From: Desulfobulbus oralis
GTDB taxonomy: Bacteria; Desulfobacterota; Desulfobulbia; Desulfobulbales; Desulfobulbaceae
Direction: 5' to 3'
Length of the DNA stretch: 64,000 nt
Assembly: GCF_002952055.1 (NCBI RefSeq)
Contig: NZ_CP021255.1
Span: 2,240,001-2,304,000 of the forward strand
The notes under the pieces are model-generated. The model did not search any database and had not been told where the DNA came from. It saw only the letters and a program-made list of their open reading frames with translations. Within the stretch, counting starts at the first letter, position 1, and every line of letters starts with the position of its first letter. This document shows, piece by piece, positions 53,544 through 62,268 of this stretch. A program made the position numbers and the translations under genes.

Positions 53544-54466
53544 AAAACACTGTTTCCTGGCAAAACGCGATTGTCCTGTTGCTGGCCGCGCTGGCTGCGG
53601 CATTGCTGCCCGGTCCTGCCCTGGCCCTGGATGTGCCGCCCTTGAGCGGCCGGGTAAACGACCTGGCGGGTATTCTCTCGCCGGAAATCGAGGCCCGGCT
53701 GGATGCCGATCTGGCCCGGCTCGAGGAGCAGGACGGCACCCAGATCGCAGTGCTGACCATTCAAACTCTTGCCGGGGAAGAGCTGGAGCGCTTCTCCTTG
53801 AGGGTGGCGAGCACCTGGGGACTGGGGCAGAAGGGCAAGGACAACGGCGCGCTGCTTCTGGTGGCCGTGAAGGAGCACGATGTCCGCATTGAAGTGGGCT
53901 ATGGTCTTGAGGACAAATTGACCGACATGACGAGTGGTCAGATCATTCGCCATGCCATTGTGCCGGCCTTTCGGGCGGGCGATTTCAACGCTGGGGTGGA
54001 GCGTGGCGTGGCCGCGATGATTCAGGCCGTGCACGGCGAATACCAGCCGCCGGAAAAACTGGCGGACACAGGCGGCCCAGCCCAGCCCGGGTCGAAGAGC
54101 GGGGACATCGAGCTGGATGCGCCCCTGGGCGCCCTGCTCGTTCTGGTGCCGCTGGTCGCCACCTGCTGTCGCCGCCGGCCCTGGCTGCCGCCGCTGGCCG
54201 GCGCTGTGACCGGTTTTGTGGTATGGCTGGGCTTCCGGGATGCTGTGGCCTCGCCCTGGGGGCTGGTTTTTCTGGGCTCATTCTGCTCCGGGCTGTTGGC
54301 CTGGCTCATCTCCTGGGTTGCGGACCTGCCCGAGGGGACAGCAGGCGGGGGCGGCAGTTCCAGGGACCGTGATTCCGATGACAGGAGCTGGCGTTCTTCT
54401 TCCAACGACAGATTTTCCGGAGGCGGCGGCAGTTTTGGCGGTGGCGGCGCGTCGGGCAAATGGTGA
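53540..54466 (+). CDS. TPM-domain (YgcG-like) secreted membrane protein
   Basis: Product of 308 residues. A signal peptide (VLLLAALAAALLPGPALAL) is followed by the TPM domain at about 30-165: RVNDLAGILSPEIEARLDAD, GTQIAVLTIQTLAGE, WGLGQKGKDNGALLLVAVKE and VRIEVGYGLEDKLTD. Two more hydrophobic helices (about 200-260) and a Gly/Ser-rich end SGGGGSFGGGGASGKW complete the usual YgcG layout. It is often found with LemA. Its biochemical role is unproven; phosphatase or protein-turnover functions are suggested for relatives. Confidence 0.85.
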   Translation: MKNTVSWQNAIVLLLAALAAALLPGPALALDVPPLSGRVNDLAGILSPEIEARLDADLARLEEQDGTQIAVLTIQTLAGEELERFSLRVASTWGLGQKGKDNGALLLVAVKEHDVRIEVGYGLEDKLTDMTSGQIIRHAIVPAFRAGDFNAGVERGVAAMIQAVHGEYQPPEKLADTGGPAQPGSKSGDIELDAPLGALLVLVPLVATCCRRRPWLPPLAGAVTGFVVWLGFRDAVASPWGLVFLGSFCSGLLAWLISWVADLPEGTAGGGGSSRDRDSDDRSWRSSSNDRFSGGGGSFGGGGASGKW

Positions 54467-54638
54467 GGTTTCGCGGCCCCGCTTTTTTCTGGGTCCGGAG
54501 TGAAAGCATGCGGTCGATTCTTTTCCCCACCGGGGGGCCGGCGCACGCCGGCGGGCTGGTATCCGCCTCTTTCCCGCCGGCAGCGAAGCCGGACAGACAG
54601 CCCCCGGCCTGTATGGACGCAGGCGGGCAGGAGCAGGC

Positions 54639-55460
54639 ATGAACAAGACTTGGGGCCGTCTGGCCCGTTCGTGGCAACGCGGGCCGCTGCGATCCGGAAA
54701 TGGGCTGCGCATCATTGCCCACCGGGGCTTTCGCGCAGCGTATCCGGAAAATACCAAAAGCGCTTTTTTTGCGAGTCTGGGCCGGAGCCACATGGTGGAA
54801 CTGGATGTACGCCTGAGCCTGGACAATGCGGTCGTGATTTTCCATGACGACCGGCTTTCCCGCTGCAGCAACGCGGCCGTCATCGGCCCGAAGCTGGGGC
54901 TTGCGGACGACCGGGTGGCGAACTGGCGACTTTCTGATCTGCGCCTGCTTGATCTGGGCGGCTGGTTCGGGGCCCCGGGCCTGCCGGCAGGCCCTGAACG
55001 GTTGCCGACCCTGGCCGAAGTGCTGGCCTGGGCGCGGCACTGCCGGATGCCGCTCAATGTGGAGCTGAAGGACCAGGGCGAAGTCAGGAAAAACGCGCTG
55101 TTGGTGCAAAAAAGCGTGCAGCAGATCGTGGCGGCAGACTGCACGGAACTGGTGCTCTTCTCCTCCTTCTGTCTGGACATGCTGCGCCAGGCCCTGGCCC
55201 TGGCGCCCTTTATCTCCCGCGCGCTGCTCTACGGCGGCCCGCCGCCCCCGGATTTGCCGGAGCAGCTCGCGACCCTTGGCTCCTGGGCCTGTCACCCGGA
55301 GCAGCACGACGTGGATGCCGCCCTGGTGCAGCGGCTGCATGCGGAGGGCCGGGCCGTGCACGTATGGACGGTCAATGAGCGCAGGGACTGGCAGCGGCTG
55401 GCCGCCCTGGGCGCTGACGGCGTGATTACCGATTGCCCGGCCCTGGATGCACGCTGCTAG
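54639..55460 (+). CDS. Glycerophosphodiester phosphodiesterase
   Basis: Product of 273 residues. The GDPD motifs IIAHRGFRAAYPENT, ELDVRLSLDNAVVIFHDDRL (His/Glu/Asp metal site), VELKDQGEV and VWTVNERRDWQRL, GADGVITDCP are in the expected order. It splits glycerophosphodiesters to glycerol-3-phosphate and an alcohol; the product could feed the GlpD at 2959. There is no clear signal peptide, so it is probably cytosolic. The 170 bp before it show nothing notable. Confidence 0.88.
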   Translation: MNKTWGRLARSWQRGPLRSGNGLRIIAHRGFRAAYPENTKSAFFASLGRSHMVELDVRLSLDNAVVIFHDDRLSRCSNAAVIGPKLGLADDRVANWRLSDLRLLDLGGWFGAPGLPAGPERLPTLAEVLAWARHCRMPLNVELKDQGEVRKNALLVQKSVQQIVAADCTELVLFSSFCLDMLRQALALAPFISRALLYGGPPPPDLPEQLATLGSWACHPEQHDVDAALVQRLHAEGRAVHVWTVNERRDWQRLAALGADGVITDCPALDARC

Positions 55461-55511
55461 CGCGCTGCATTTCCCGATTCCCTGAAAGTCAGATCCTTTG
55501 GATTCGCTCTC

Positions 55512-57842
55512 ATGTCCGTTCAAGGCCGCCTGTATCGCCTGTCCCGTCTTGCGGCACCCCTCTGCCTGCTCTGCCTCCTGCTCCTGGCTCTGGACCAGCT
55601 TTTTCCGCCGCCCCCTCTGACCGCCCGGGCCGCGTCTGGAAAGGCCGCGCCCTTTGCCCAGGTGGTTCTGGCCCGGGACGGCAGCCTGCTCCGCGCCTTT
55701 CCGGACGAGCGGCACATCTGGCGTTATCCGGTGAGCCTCTCCGATGTGTCGCCCCTGTACCTGCAGGCGCTCATCACGTACGAAGACCGCTATTTTTACG
55801 CCCACCCGGGCGTCAATCCGGCGGCGCTCTGCCGGGCCGCCTGGCAGTGGCTGAGCAGCCATCGCATCGTGTCCGGCGGCTCCACCCTCACCATGCAGGT
55901 GGCCAGGCTGCTGGAGCCCCATCCCCGCACCCTTGCCGGCAAGCTCCGGCAGATGCTGCGGGCCCTGCAACTGGAGCGCCGCCATTCCAAGGATGAAATT
56001 CTCGGCTACTACCTGAATCACGCGCCCATGGGCGGCGTGCTGGAAGGTGTGGAGGCGGCCAGCCGGGGCTACTTCGGCAAGCCCTCCAGACAACTGAGCC
56101 ATGCCGAGGCGGCGCTGCTGGCGGTGTTGCCGCAGAGCCCCTCGCGGCTGCGGCCAGACCGATACCGGGAGCGCGCGCAGCGGGCCCGGGACAAGCTCCT
56201 GGCCCGCATGGCCGGCTGCTGGCCGGCTGCAAGTATCCGCGAGGCAGAGACCGAACCGGTCTATGCCCTGCAACTGTCCTCGCCCCTGCGGGCGCCCCTG
56301 CTGGCCGAGCGCCTGCACCGGGAGAGCGCGGCGGGCCGGATCCGGACCACGATTGACATGCAGATGCAGGCCACGGTGGAGGAGCTGGTGCTGAGCCGGG
56401 TGCAGCAGTTGCCGCCCCGGGTGTCCATGGCGGCACTCGTGATGGCGCTGCCCGGCGGGGAGGTGCGGGCCTATGTGGGTTCTGCGGACTTTGCCGACCA
56501 GAACCGCTTCAGCCACGTGGACATGGTGCGGGCCAGGCGCTCGCCCGGTTCCACCCTGAAGCCCTTTCTGTACGGCATGGCGCTGGACGATGGCCTGATT
56601 CATTCCGAATCCCTGCTTGCCGACGTGCCCCGCAGCTTTGGCGGCTACCAGCCGGGCAATTTCCAGCAGTCCTTCAATGGCCCGGTGAGCGTCTCGGAGG
56701 CGCTGACCAGATCCCTGAACGTGCCGGCGGTCGAGGTGCTGGACCGGCTCGGCCCGGCCCGCTTTGCGGCCGGGCTGCGACAGGGCGGCCTGCGCCTGAC
56801 GCTGCCGGATGGCGCGGAGCCGAATCTTGCCCTGATTCTGGGCGGCGCGGCCACGAGTCTTGAAGAGCTGACAGGCGCGTACAGCGCGCTGGCGCGGGAC
56901 GGCGTGGCCCTGAAGCCGCGGCTCCTGCCGGATGCGCCCCCTGTCGAGCGCCGCATGCTGTCCGCCGGGGCGGCCTACATCATCCGGGATATTCTGGAAT
57001 CGGGCGGCGTCATGGACAAGGGACTCGGCACCCGGCCGGGCGCGCGGCAGGGCGTGGCCTGGAAAACCGGCACCAGTTTCGGCTTCCGCGATGCCTGGTC
57101 CATCGGCGTGTCGGACAGCTACTGCATCGGCGTGTGGGTGGGCAGGCCGGATGGCACGCCCAATCCCGGCTTTTTCGGGGCCAACGTGGCAGCGCCCCTC
57201 TTGCTCGACCTTTTCCACGCCCTCGATCCCGCGCCGCCCGCGCCGCGCCGGCCGCCACCCACGGTGAGCCGGGCGGAAATCTGCTGGCCGCTGGGCCTTG
57301 TGGCCGCAGGGCCAAAGGATCCGGCCTGCATCGAGCGCCGGAGCGCCTGGCTCCTGCACAACACCGCACCGCCCACCTTTCCCGATCCCCTCTATCAGGG
57401 CCGGCTCCGTTTCAGTTATTATGTGAGTGCTGCGGGCCTTCGTCTGGGGCCGGATTGCGGCGAGGCGGGCATGCGGCTCGTGCAGGCCCTGCGTTGGCCG
57501 GCGCTTTTGGAGCCGTGGCTCGCGCCGGAGCGGCGGCACAAGACCATGCCGCCGCCCTGGGACCCGCGCTGCAGCGAAGCGGAAAGCGGCCAGGCCCTGG
57601 TGATCTCGGGCCTGCACGACGGCACCGTGCTGCGCCGGGCCGGGGATGGCGCGGCGCCCCTGGTCGAACTCCGGGCCAGAGGGGCGAGCGGCGAGGTCTT
57701 CTGGCTGCTGGACGGCAAGCTTGCGGCCCAGACCGAGGCCGACGCGGCCTGGCTGCTGCGCTTCACCGAAACAGGTCCCCATGTCCTGACCGCGGTGAGC
57801 GGACAGGGCGCTTTCCAGCGTATTTCTGTGGTTGTGCAGTAG
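55512..57842 (+). CDS. pbpC: Penicillin-binding protein 1C
   Basis: Product of 776 residues, a bifunctional peptidoglycan synthase. After an N-terminal anchor (LCLLCLLLLALDQLF), the GT51 transglycosylase domain shows ALITYEDRYFYAHPGVNPAA (catalytic Glu), GGSTLTMQVARLL and RRHSKDEILGYYLNHAPMGG. The transpeptidase domain has SPGSTLKPF (Ser347, Lys350), a SLN-type motif in RSLNVPAVEVL and KTGTSFG (Lys518). A C-terminal BiPBP-like beta domain follows (about 690-776). Length and order match PbpC. It is followed by a second class A PBP. Confidence 0.92.
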   Translation: MSVQGRLYRLSRLAAPLCLLCLLLLALDQLFPPPPLTARAASGKAAPFAQVVLARDGSLLRAFPDERHIWRYPVSLSDVSPLYLQALITYEDRYFYAHPGVNPAALCRAAWQWLSSHRIVSGGSTLTMQVARLLEPHPRTLAGKLRQMLRALQLERRHSKDEILGYYLNHAPMGGVLEGVEAASRGYFGKPSRQLSHAEAALLAVLPQSPSRLRPDRYRERAQRARDKLLARMAGCWPAASIREAETEPVYALQLSSPLRAPLLAERLHRESAAGRIRTTIDMQMQATVEELVLSRVQQLPPRVSMAALVMALPGGEVRAYVGSADFADQNRFSHVDMVRARRSPGSTLKPFLYGMALDDGLIHSESLLADVPRSFGGYQPGNFQQSFNGPVSVSEALTRSLNVPAVEVLDRLGPARFAAGLRQGGLRLTLPDGAEPNLALILGGAATSLEELTGAYSALARDGVALKPRLLPDAPPVERRMLSAGAAYIIRDILESGGVMDKGLGTRPGARQGVAWKTGTSFGFRDAWSIGVSDSYCIGVWVGRPDGTPNPGFFGANVAAPLLLDLFHALDPAPPAPRRPPPTVSRAEICWPLGLVAAGPKDPACIERRSAWLLHNTAPPTFPDPLYQGRLRFSYYVSAAGLRLGPDCGEAGMRLVQALRWPALLEPWLAPERRHKTMPPPWDPRCSEAESGQALVISGLHDGTVLRRAGDGAAPLVELRARGASGEVFWLLDGKLAAQTEADAAWLLRFTETGPHVLTAVSGQGAFQRISVVVQ

Positions 57843-57924
57843 ACCGGCATTCTGGTATCGTGCCAGCGCTCTGCACCCTGTCTGGCCCGCATTTCCGGCC
57901 AGATCTGATTGATCGGATAATACC

Positions 57925-60900
57925 ATGAAAAAATTCATAAAATTTCTGAAGTACAGTTTTCTGTTCTGCTTCATCCTGGGGCTTTTGCTTGCAGCGGGCG
58001 GCGCCTACTGGCTCTACTACCAGATTGTGAAGGTCCCGGCGCCTGAAATGACCGAGGCCAACATCAGCGCCATTCTGGGCCGGGAAAGCCCGGTATATTA
58101 CAGCGACGGCGTGACCCAGTTCGGCGTCCTGTTCGAGGATGTGCACCGGCAGTACGTCAAGTACGATGAGATTCCAAAGCACTTCATCCAGGCCCTGATC
58201 GCAGCCGAGGACGACCAGTACTTCAACCACTTCGGCGTGGATCCCATGGGCATTGCCCGGGCGCTGCTCGCCAATTACCGGGCCGGCAGAGTGGTGCAGG
58301 GCGGCAGCACCCTGACACAACAGACCGCCAAGAACCTGTTCAAGCGCGAATCCCGCAGTCTCAAGGCCAAGATCAAGGAGCTGATGCAGGCCTTCCGGCT
58401 GGAGTATTATTTTTCCAAGGAAAAAATTCTCGAATTTTACTGCAACCAGTTCTACGTGAGCGGCAACGGCCACGGCCTGGGGGTGGCGGCACGCTACTTT
58501 TTCGACAAGGAGCCCGCTGAACTGACGCTGGTGGAGGCGGCGTTCATCGCGGGCTGTGTCAAACAGCCCAACTACTACAATCCCTTTCTGAAGAAAAACC
58601 GGGAAGACCCGATCGAGGCCAGAAAACGTGCCATGATCCGGGTGCGCTATGTGCTGGGCCAGATGCGGGAAAAAGGCATGCTCTCGGCCGAGGACTTTGC
58701 TGTCGCCCGTACCACGGAACTCGAATTCCGCCAGGGTAAGATGTCCTACGGGCAGAACGCCACCATGGATCTGCTCAAGGAGGGCCTTGGCTCGCCCATC
58801 CTGATGGAATTTCTCGAAGAAAACGGGATTTCCAATATCTCCACCTCAGGCGCGCGCATCATTACCACCCTGGACAAGGACCTGCAGGATCAGACCGTGT
58901 ACGCCCTGCGCCGGCACCTCTCCCGGCTGGATGTCCAGCTTCGGGGCTACAGGCGTGAGGCTGTGCAGAAGGAATATGCGGAACTGGAGTATCAGGGCGA
59001 TGAGGAGATCGTGCCCCGCGCCTTTGTGTTCGGCACTCTGGGGGCAGTGGATGCAGACAGCGGTCTGTTCACCGTAGAGCTGGCCGACGGCACCCAGGGG
59101 CTGCTGGCGCGGGACGGGCTGGCCAAAACGGCCAAAGGCCAGCTCAAGCCAGGCGACAGGGTGTACGTCAGCGTGCAGGACAAGCGGGCCGAGAATGGCG
59201 AGTTCCTGCTGGATCTGGAGCGCTATCCCAAGGTGGATGGCGGCGCGATTGTGCTGCAGAAGGGCGCGATCCGGGCCATGAGCAGCGGCATGTCCAACGT
59301 GCACTTCAACCGGGCCACCAGCGCGGCCCGCAACATGGGTTCCACCTTCAAGACCCTGGTGTATGCCGCAGCCATTCAGCTCGGCTGGAGTCCGGCGGAT
59401 CTGCTCAACAACCGGCCCAACACCTTTACCTTCAACGGCGCTGTCTATACGCCCGCGGCCAGCCACCGCGGCGCGGCCCCGGATGTCACCATGAGCTGGG
59501 CCGGCGTCAAGTCGGAGAACCTGGCCAGCGTCTGGCTGCTGTATCATCTGACCGACAAGGTGGATAAGCCGGGGCTCAGGGAAATGGCCCTGCAACTGGG
59601 CATGGCGCCCTGGGAGAACGGCAGCAGGCAGGAGACTGTGGCCCAGTACCGGGCGCGGCTGCATAACCGCTTTCACTTCAACCTGAAGGTTTCCGACAGC
59701 ATGATGGAGCAGGCCGTCTACGATACGGCCGTGCGGGCCCTGAAGGCGGATTTCCTCTTTGCCGGTCATCAGGAGGAATACGATCGTCTGAGCCGGCTGC
59801 CCTACGATGCCACCAGCGCTTTCGGCGGGGAAGACGGCAGTTTTCTGCGCATCCGCCAGTGTCTGAAGGACATGATCGCCTACCGGCAATACCTGGAACA
59901 CTATCAGCCCATTGATCCGGATCAGGCTTTTGACATGCCGGATTATGTGCTCTCCATCGGCGAGAGTTCCAGGCAGGAGGAAAGGGATGCTGCCCGGGAA
60001 AACGCCTTCAGCCGGGGTGGACTCTACCGGAGCAGCGACGGTGCCTTGATCTTCAGCCTGCACGGCAACATGGCCGAAGGCTGGCAGTTCATGCCGCCCG
60101 GCGAAGTGCAGCGGCTGCTGACCGGCAAAAGCCATGCGGAGGAGCTGGCCTTCTGGCAGGGCGTGCTGCTGGAAGGCTGGATCAACGCCGAGTCGGTTGC
60201 CGAGGTGGAAGAGCAGATCAAGGTGGAACGGCAGCGCTTCGACAAGCGCAACCTCTACTCCCTGAACGTGCTGTGCGAGATTCGGGAGTTTCGGGTCATG
60301 GTCGGCCTGCAGTATCTGATGGCCCTGGCCCGGGCCTGCGGCGTGGACAGCCACTTCGAGCCGGTGCTGCCCACGGCGCTGGGCGCCAATGTGGTCACGC
60401 TGTCGGAAATCGCCCGCATCTACGAGGCCATGGTGACCGGCAACCGTTATGACCCGGCGGACGCCGCTTCCATGGAACGTCTGGAAGGGGAAAACCGAAG
60501 CGATCGCGACGGCCTGTCGATTATCGAGCGGATCGTCACCCCGGACGGCCGTGAAGTGTACACGCGGAGTCCCCACGCCACCCGGGTTTTTGACGGCCGT
60601 ACCTCGGCCGCCATTGGCAGCATTCTGCAGAACGTGGTGCGTTACGGCACCGGCAGGAGGGCGCAGGCGGTGCAGCTGCACGCTCAGGATGCAGACCAGA
60701 GCGCCAGACTGGCCAGACTGAAGCACCATCTGCCCCTTCTGGGCAAGACCGGCACAGCCAACGAAAACCGCAATGTCGCTTTCCTGGGCTATGTCCCGGT
60801 GCTGGCACAGGACGACAGCTCGGTGCTGGCCCTGGAAAACGGGTACACGGTTGGGGTGTATGTGGGCCATGACCGGAATCAGAAGATGTCCCGGGGCATT

Positions 60901-61224
60901 GACGGCGCCCACGGCGCCCTGCCGGCCTGGACGGTCATTGCCCAGGCCCTGGTCGACCACGAACAGATAGGCGACAAGGCGGATCCGGTTGACCTGCAGT
61001 TCAATTCCGGCCTGCCGCTCCGCTATCCGGATGTGGGACAGGTTTTCCTGCCGGTGTCCGAACAGTCGGGCGTGCCAAGCGGCCCTCCCGGCAAGCATCA
61101 GTTGATTGCGCCGGACTATGCGGCGATTCTGGACGTGGGCGGGCAGGAAAAGGGCAGGTTCGCGCCACAGCGAAATTTCCTGCCCTTCTGGCGCCTGCCG
61201 GAAGAGAGCAAGGCTGAAAAATAG
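57925..61224 (+). CDS. Large class A penicillin-binding protein (PBP1A-like)
   Basis: Product of 1,099 residues, about 250 longer than typical PBP1A. A membrane anchor lies at residues 9-34. GT51 motifs are ALIAAEDDQYFNHFGVDPMG, GGSTLTQQTAKNLFKRE and FSKEKILEFYCNQFYVSGNG. The transpeptidase Ser473-x-x-Lys476 (GSTFKTLVYAA) and Lys941-Thr-Gly (LLGKTGTANENRN) are widely separated, because roughly residues 565-830 form an acidic, helical insertion (e.g. DAARENAFSRGGLYRSSDGA) not seen in E. coli PBP1A. It ends in a short tail after residue 1040. It starts 82 bp after pbpC. It polymerises and crosslinks peptidoglycan. Confidence 0.85.
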   Translation: MKKFIKFLKYSFLFCFILGLLLAAGGAYWLYYQIVKVPAPEMTEANISAILGRESPVYYSDGVTQFGVLFEDVHRQYVKYDEIPKHFIQALIAAEDDQYFNHFGVDPMGIARALLANYRAGRVVQGGSTLTQQTAKNLFKRESRSLKAKIKELMQAFRLEYYFSKEKILEFYCNQFYVSGNGHGLGVAARYFFDKEPAELTLVEAAFIAGCVKQPNYYNPFLKKNREDPIEARKRAMIRVRYVLGQMREKGMLSAEDFAVARTTELEFRQGKMSYGQNATMDLLKEGLGSPILMEFLEENGISNISTSGARIITTLDKDLQDQTVYALRRHLSRLDVQLRGYRREAVQKEYAELEYQGDEEIVPRAFVFGTLGAVDADSGLFTVELADGTQGLLARDGLAKTAKGQLKPGDRVYVSVQDKRAENGEFLLDLERYPKVDGGAIVLQKGAIRAMSSGMSNVHFNRATSAARNMGSTFKTLVYAAAIQLGWSPADLLNNRPNTFTFNGAVYTPAASHRGAAPDVTMSWAGVKSENLASVWLLYHLTDKVDKPGLREMALQLGMAPWENGSRQETVAQYRARLHNRFHFNLKVSDSMMEQAVYDTAVRALKADFLFAGHQEEYDRLSRLPYDATSAFGGEDGSFLRIRQCLKDMIAYRQYLEHYQPIDPDQAFDMPDYVLSIGESSRQEERDAARENAFSRGGLYRSSDGALIFSLHGNMAEGWQFMPPGEVQRLLTGKSHAEELAFWQGVLLEGWINAESVAEVEEQIKVERQRFDKRNLYSLNVLCEIREFRVMVGLQYLMALARACGVDSHFEPVLPTALGANVVTLSEIARIYEAMVTGNRYDPADAASMERLEGENRSDRDGLSIIERIVTPDGREVYTRSPHATRVFDGRTSAAIGSILQNVVRYGTGRRAQAVQLHAQDADQSARLARLKHHLPLLGKTGTANENRNVAFLGYVPVLAQDDSSVLALENGYTVGVYVGHDRNQKMSRGIDGAHGALPAWTVIAQALVDHEQIGDKADPVDLQFNSGLPLRYPDVGQVFLPVSEQSGVPSGPPGKHQLIAPDYAAILDVGGQEKGRFAPQRNFLPFWRLPEESKAEK

Positions 61225-61330
61225 GGCAGTGAGCCTTCTGGCTCCCATTCTTTTCATGTGGAGCGCCTCCTGCAGTCCGGTATACCGGGCTCTGCGAACA
61301 GCCTGATAAAACCGGCAATTCGCGGTTCAG

Positions 61331-61369
61331 GTGCCCTGACCATGTCACGGGGCGCTCCGTGCAGGGCAC
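61331..61369 (+). other. Strong two-part hairpin downstream of the PBP gene
   Basis: GTGCCCTG (61331-61338) pairs with CAGGGCAC (61362-61369), and just inside, CACGG (61346-61350) pairs with CCGTG (61357-61361), with a 7-nt bulge on one side. There is no U-tract. It could be a transcript 3' end or a small-RNA element. Confidence 0.35.
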
Positions 61370-62206
61370 CCGGCTGCCGAGCTGGGCTGGTTGGGCGCGG
61401 CGGATGTTGCTGTTCCGTATTCTGTTCCTGGCGCCGGACAACCGCGGACTCTGGCCTGGTTAATGCCATCATGGGCCGCAGCCTTGATATGTTGAAAATC
61501 AGAGAAGGTATCGCAAGCAGTGTTCCGGCGATGAAACAATAAAATTTGTTCAGATATTTGTATAGAATAAAGGTTAAAGATTTTAGTTACGCCTTAAAAT
61601 ATTTTATGTCTCTATTATTTACCCGCAAAAAAATAAAATAATGATTGAGGATTGTCAGAAAGCGTGTATACCTATCTCATGAAAGAAATGCATGGGTCCA
61701 TATAATCGGGTGACCCAATCTGCATTGTGCAGGCAGGCAGTCAGGATTCGCACGGGGCCAACAAAGAGACGGAGGAGATTGTCGGCATCCGTGACAATCG
61801 GCCGGAAGCGTAAAAAGGTTCGTGGTCCTGAATCATTTGTCGTGCACAGTCCCTGCATATCTGGACTGCCTGTTTCACTGCGCAAACCCCTGCCAAAGGG
61901 CCCTGCGAGCATGAGGCGGGAGCCAAAGCTCTGACCAGGATTGTCCGGGGATTGCCACCCGGACGAAGCGAGGGAAGGCGGAGATGCCTTGGGGGGAGAA
62001 GGAACCCGAATGTTCGTGAAAATTTTACTGCGAGAACCTGCCACATCAGAAATTGTTTCGTGCCTTGGGTACTATGCTGCATGATTTCGATATGTATTCA
62101 CTCGAAGTAATGACAACCTGTGAACCGTACTTCCAAAGGCCAGTCTTGGCCACAGTGCGATGAACAGGAGGGGCGCATCGCTCCGACAGGATGCCCCCGT
62201 GGTCTG
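61370..62206. other. Gene-poor stretch of about 0.8 kb
   Basis: No supported gene. 61540-61640 is AT-rich. From 61640 to 62200 composition is mixed, and short frames exist on both strands (longest 129 codons, minus strand 61655-62044) without ribosome-binding sites or recognisable motifs. It could be a decayed gene or hold an unrecognised RNA. Confidence 0.4.
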
Positions 62207-62233
62207 TTTTTGTCCTGATGCCTGGGACAAAAA
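62207..62233 (+). promoter_or_regulatory. Perfect inverted repeat upstream of the alcohol dehydrogenase
   Basis: TTTTTGTCC (62207-62215) and GGACAAAAA (62225-62233), separated by 9 nt, end 35 bp before the ATG. It could be an operator or a leader hairpin. With A and T runs on the outside it could also act as a two-way terminator isolating the gene. Confidence 0.4.
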
Positions 62234-62268
62234 AACTTTCAATGTTACCTCTTGAGGAGGAGAATGCC

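Noticed and set aside
54306-57974. 1,222-codon minus-strand open frame
   Set aside because: Very long but lies opposite TPM, GDPD and pbpC genes with intact catalytic motifs; typical high-GC shadow frame.
61655-62044. 129-codon minus-strand frame in the gene-poor stretch
   Set aside because: No start signal or recognisable motif; composition does not resemble neighbouring genes.
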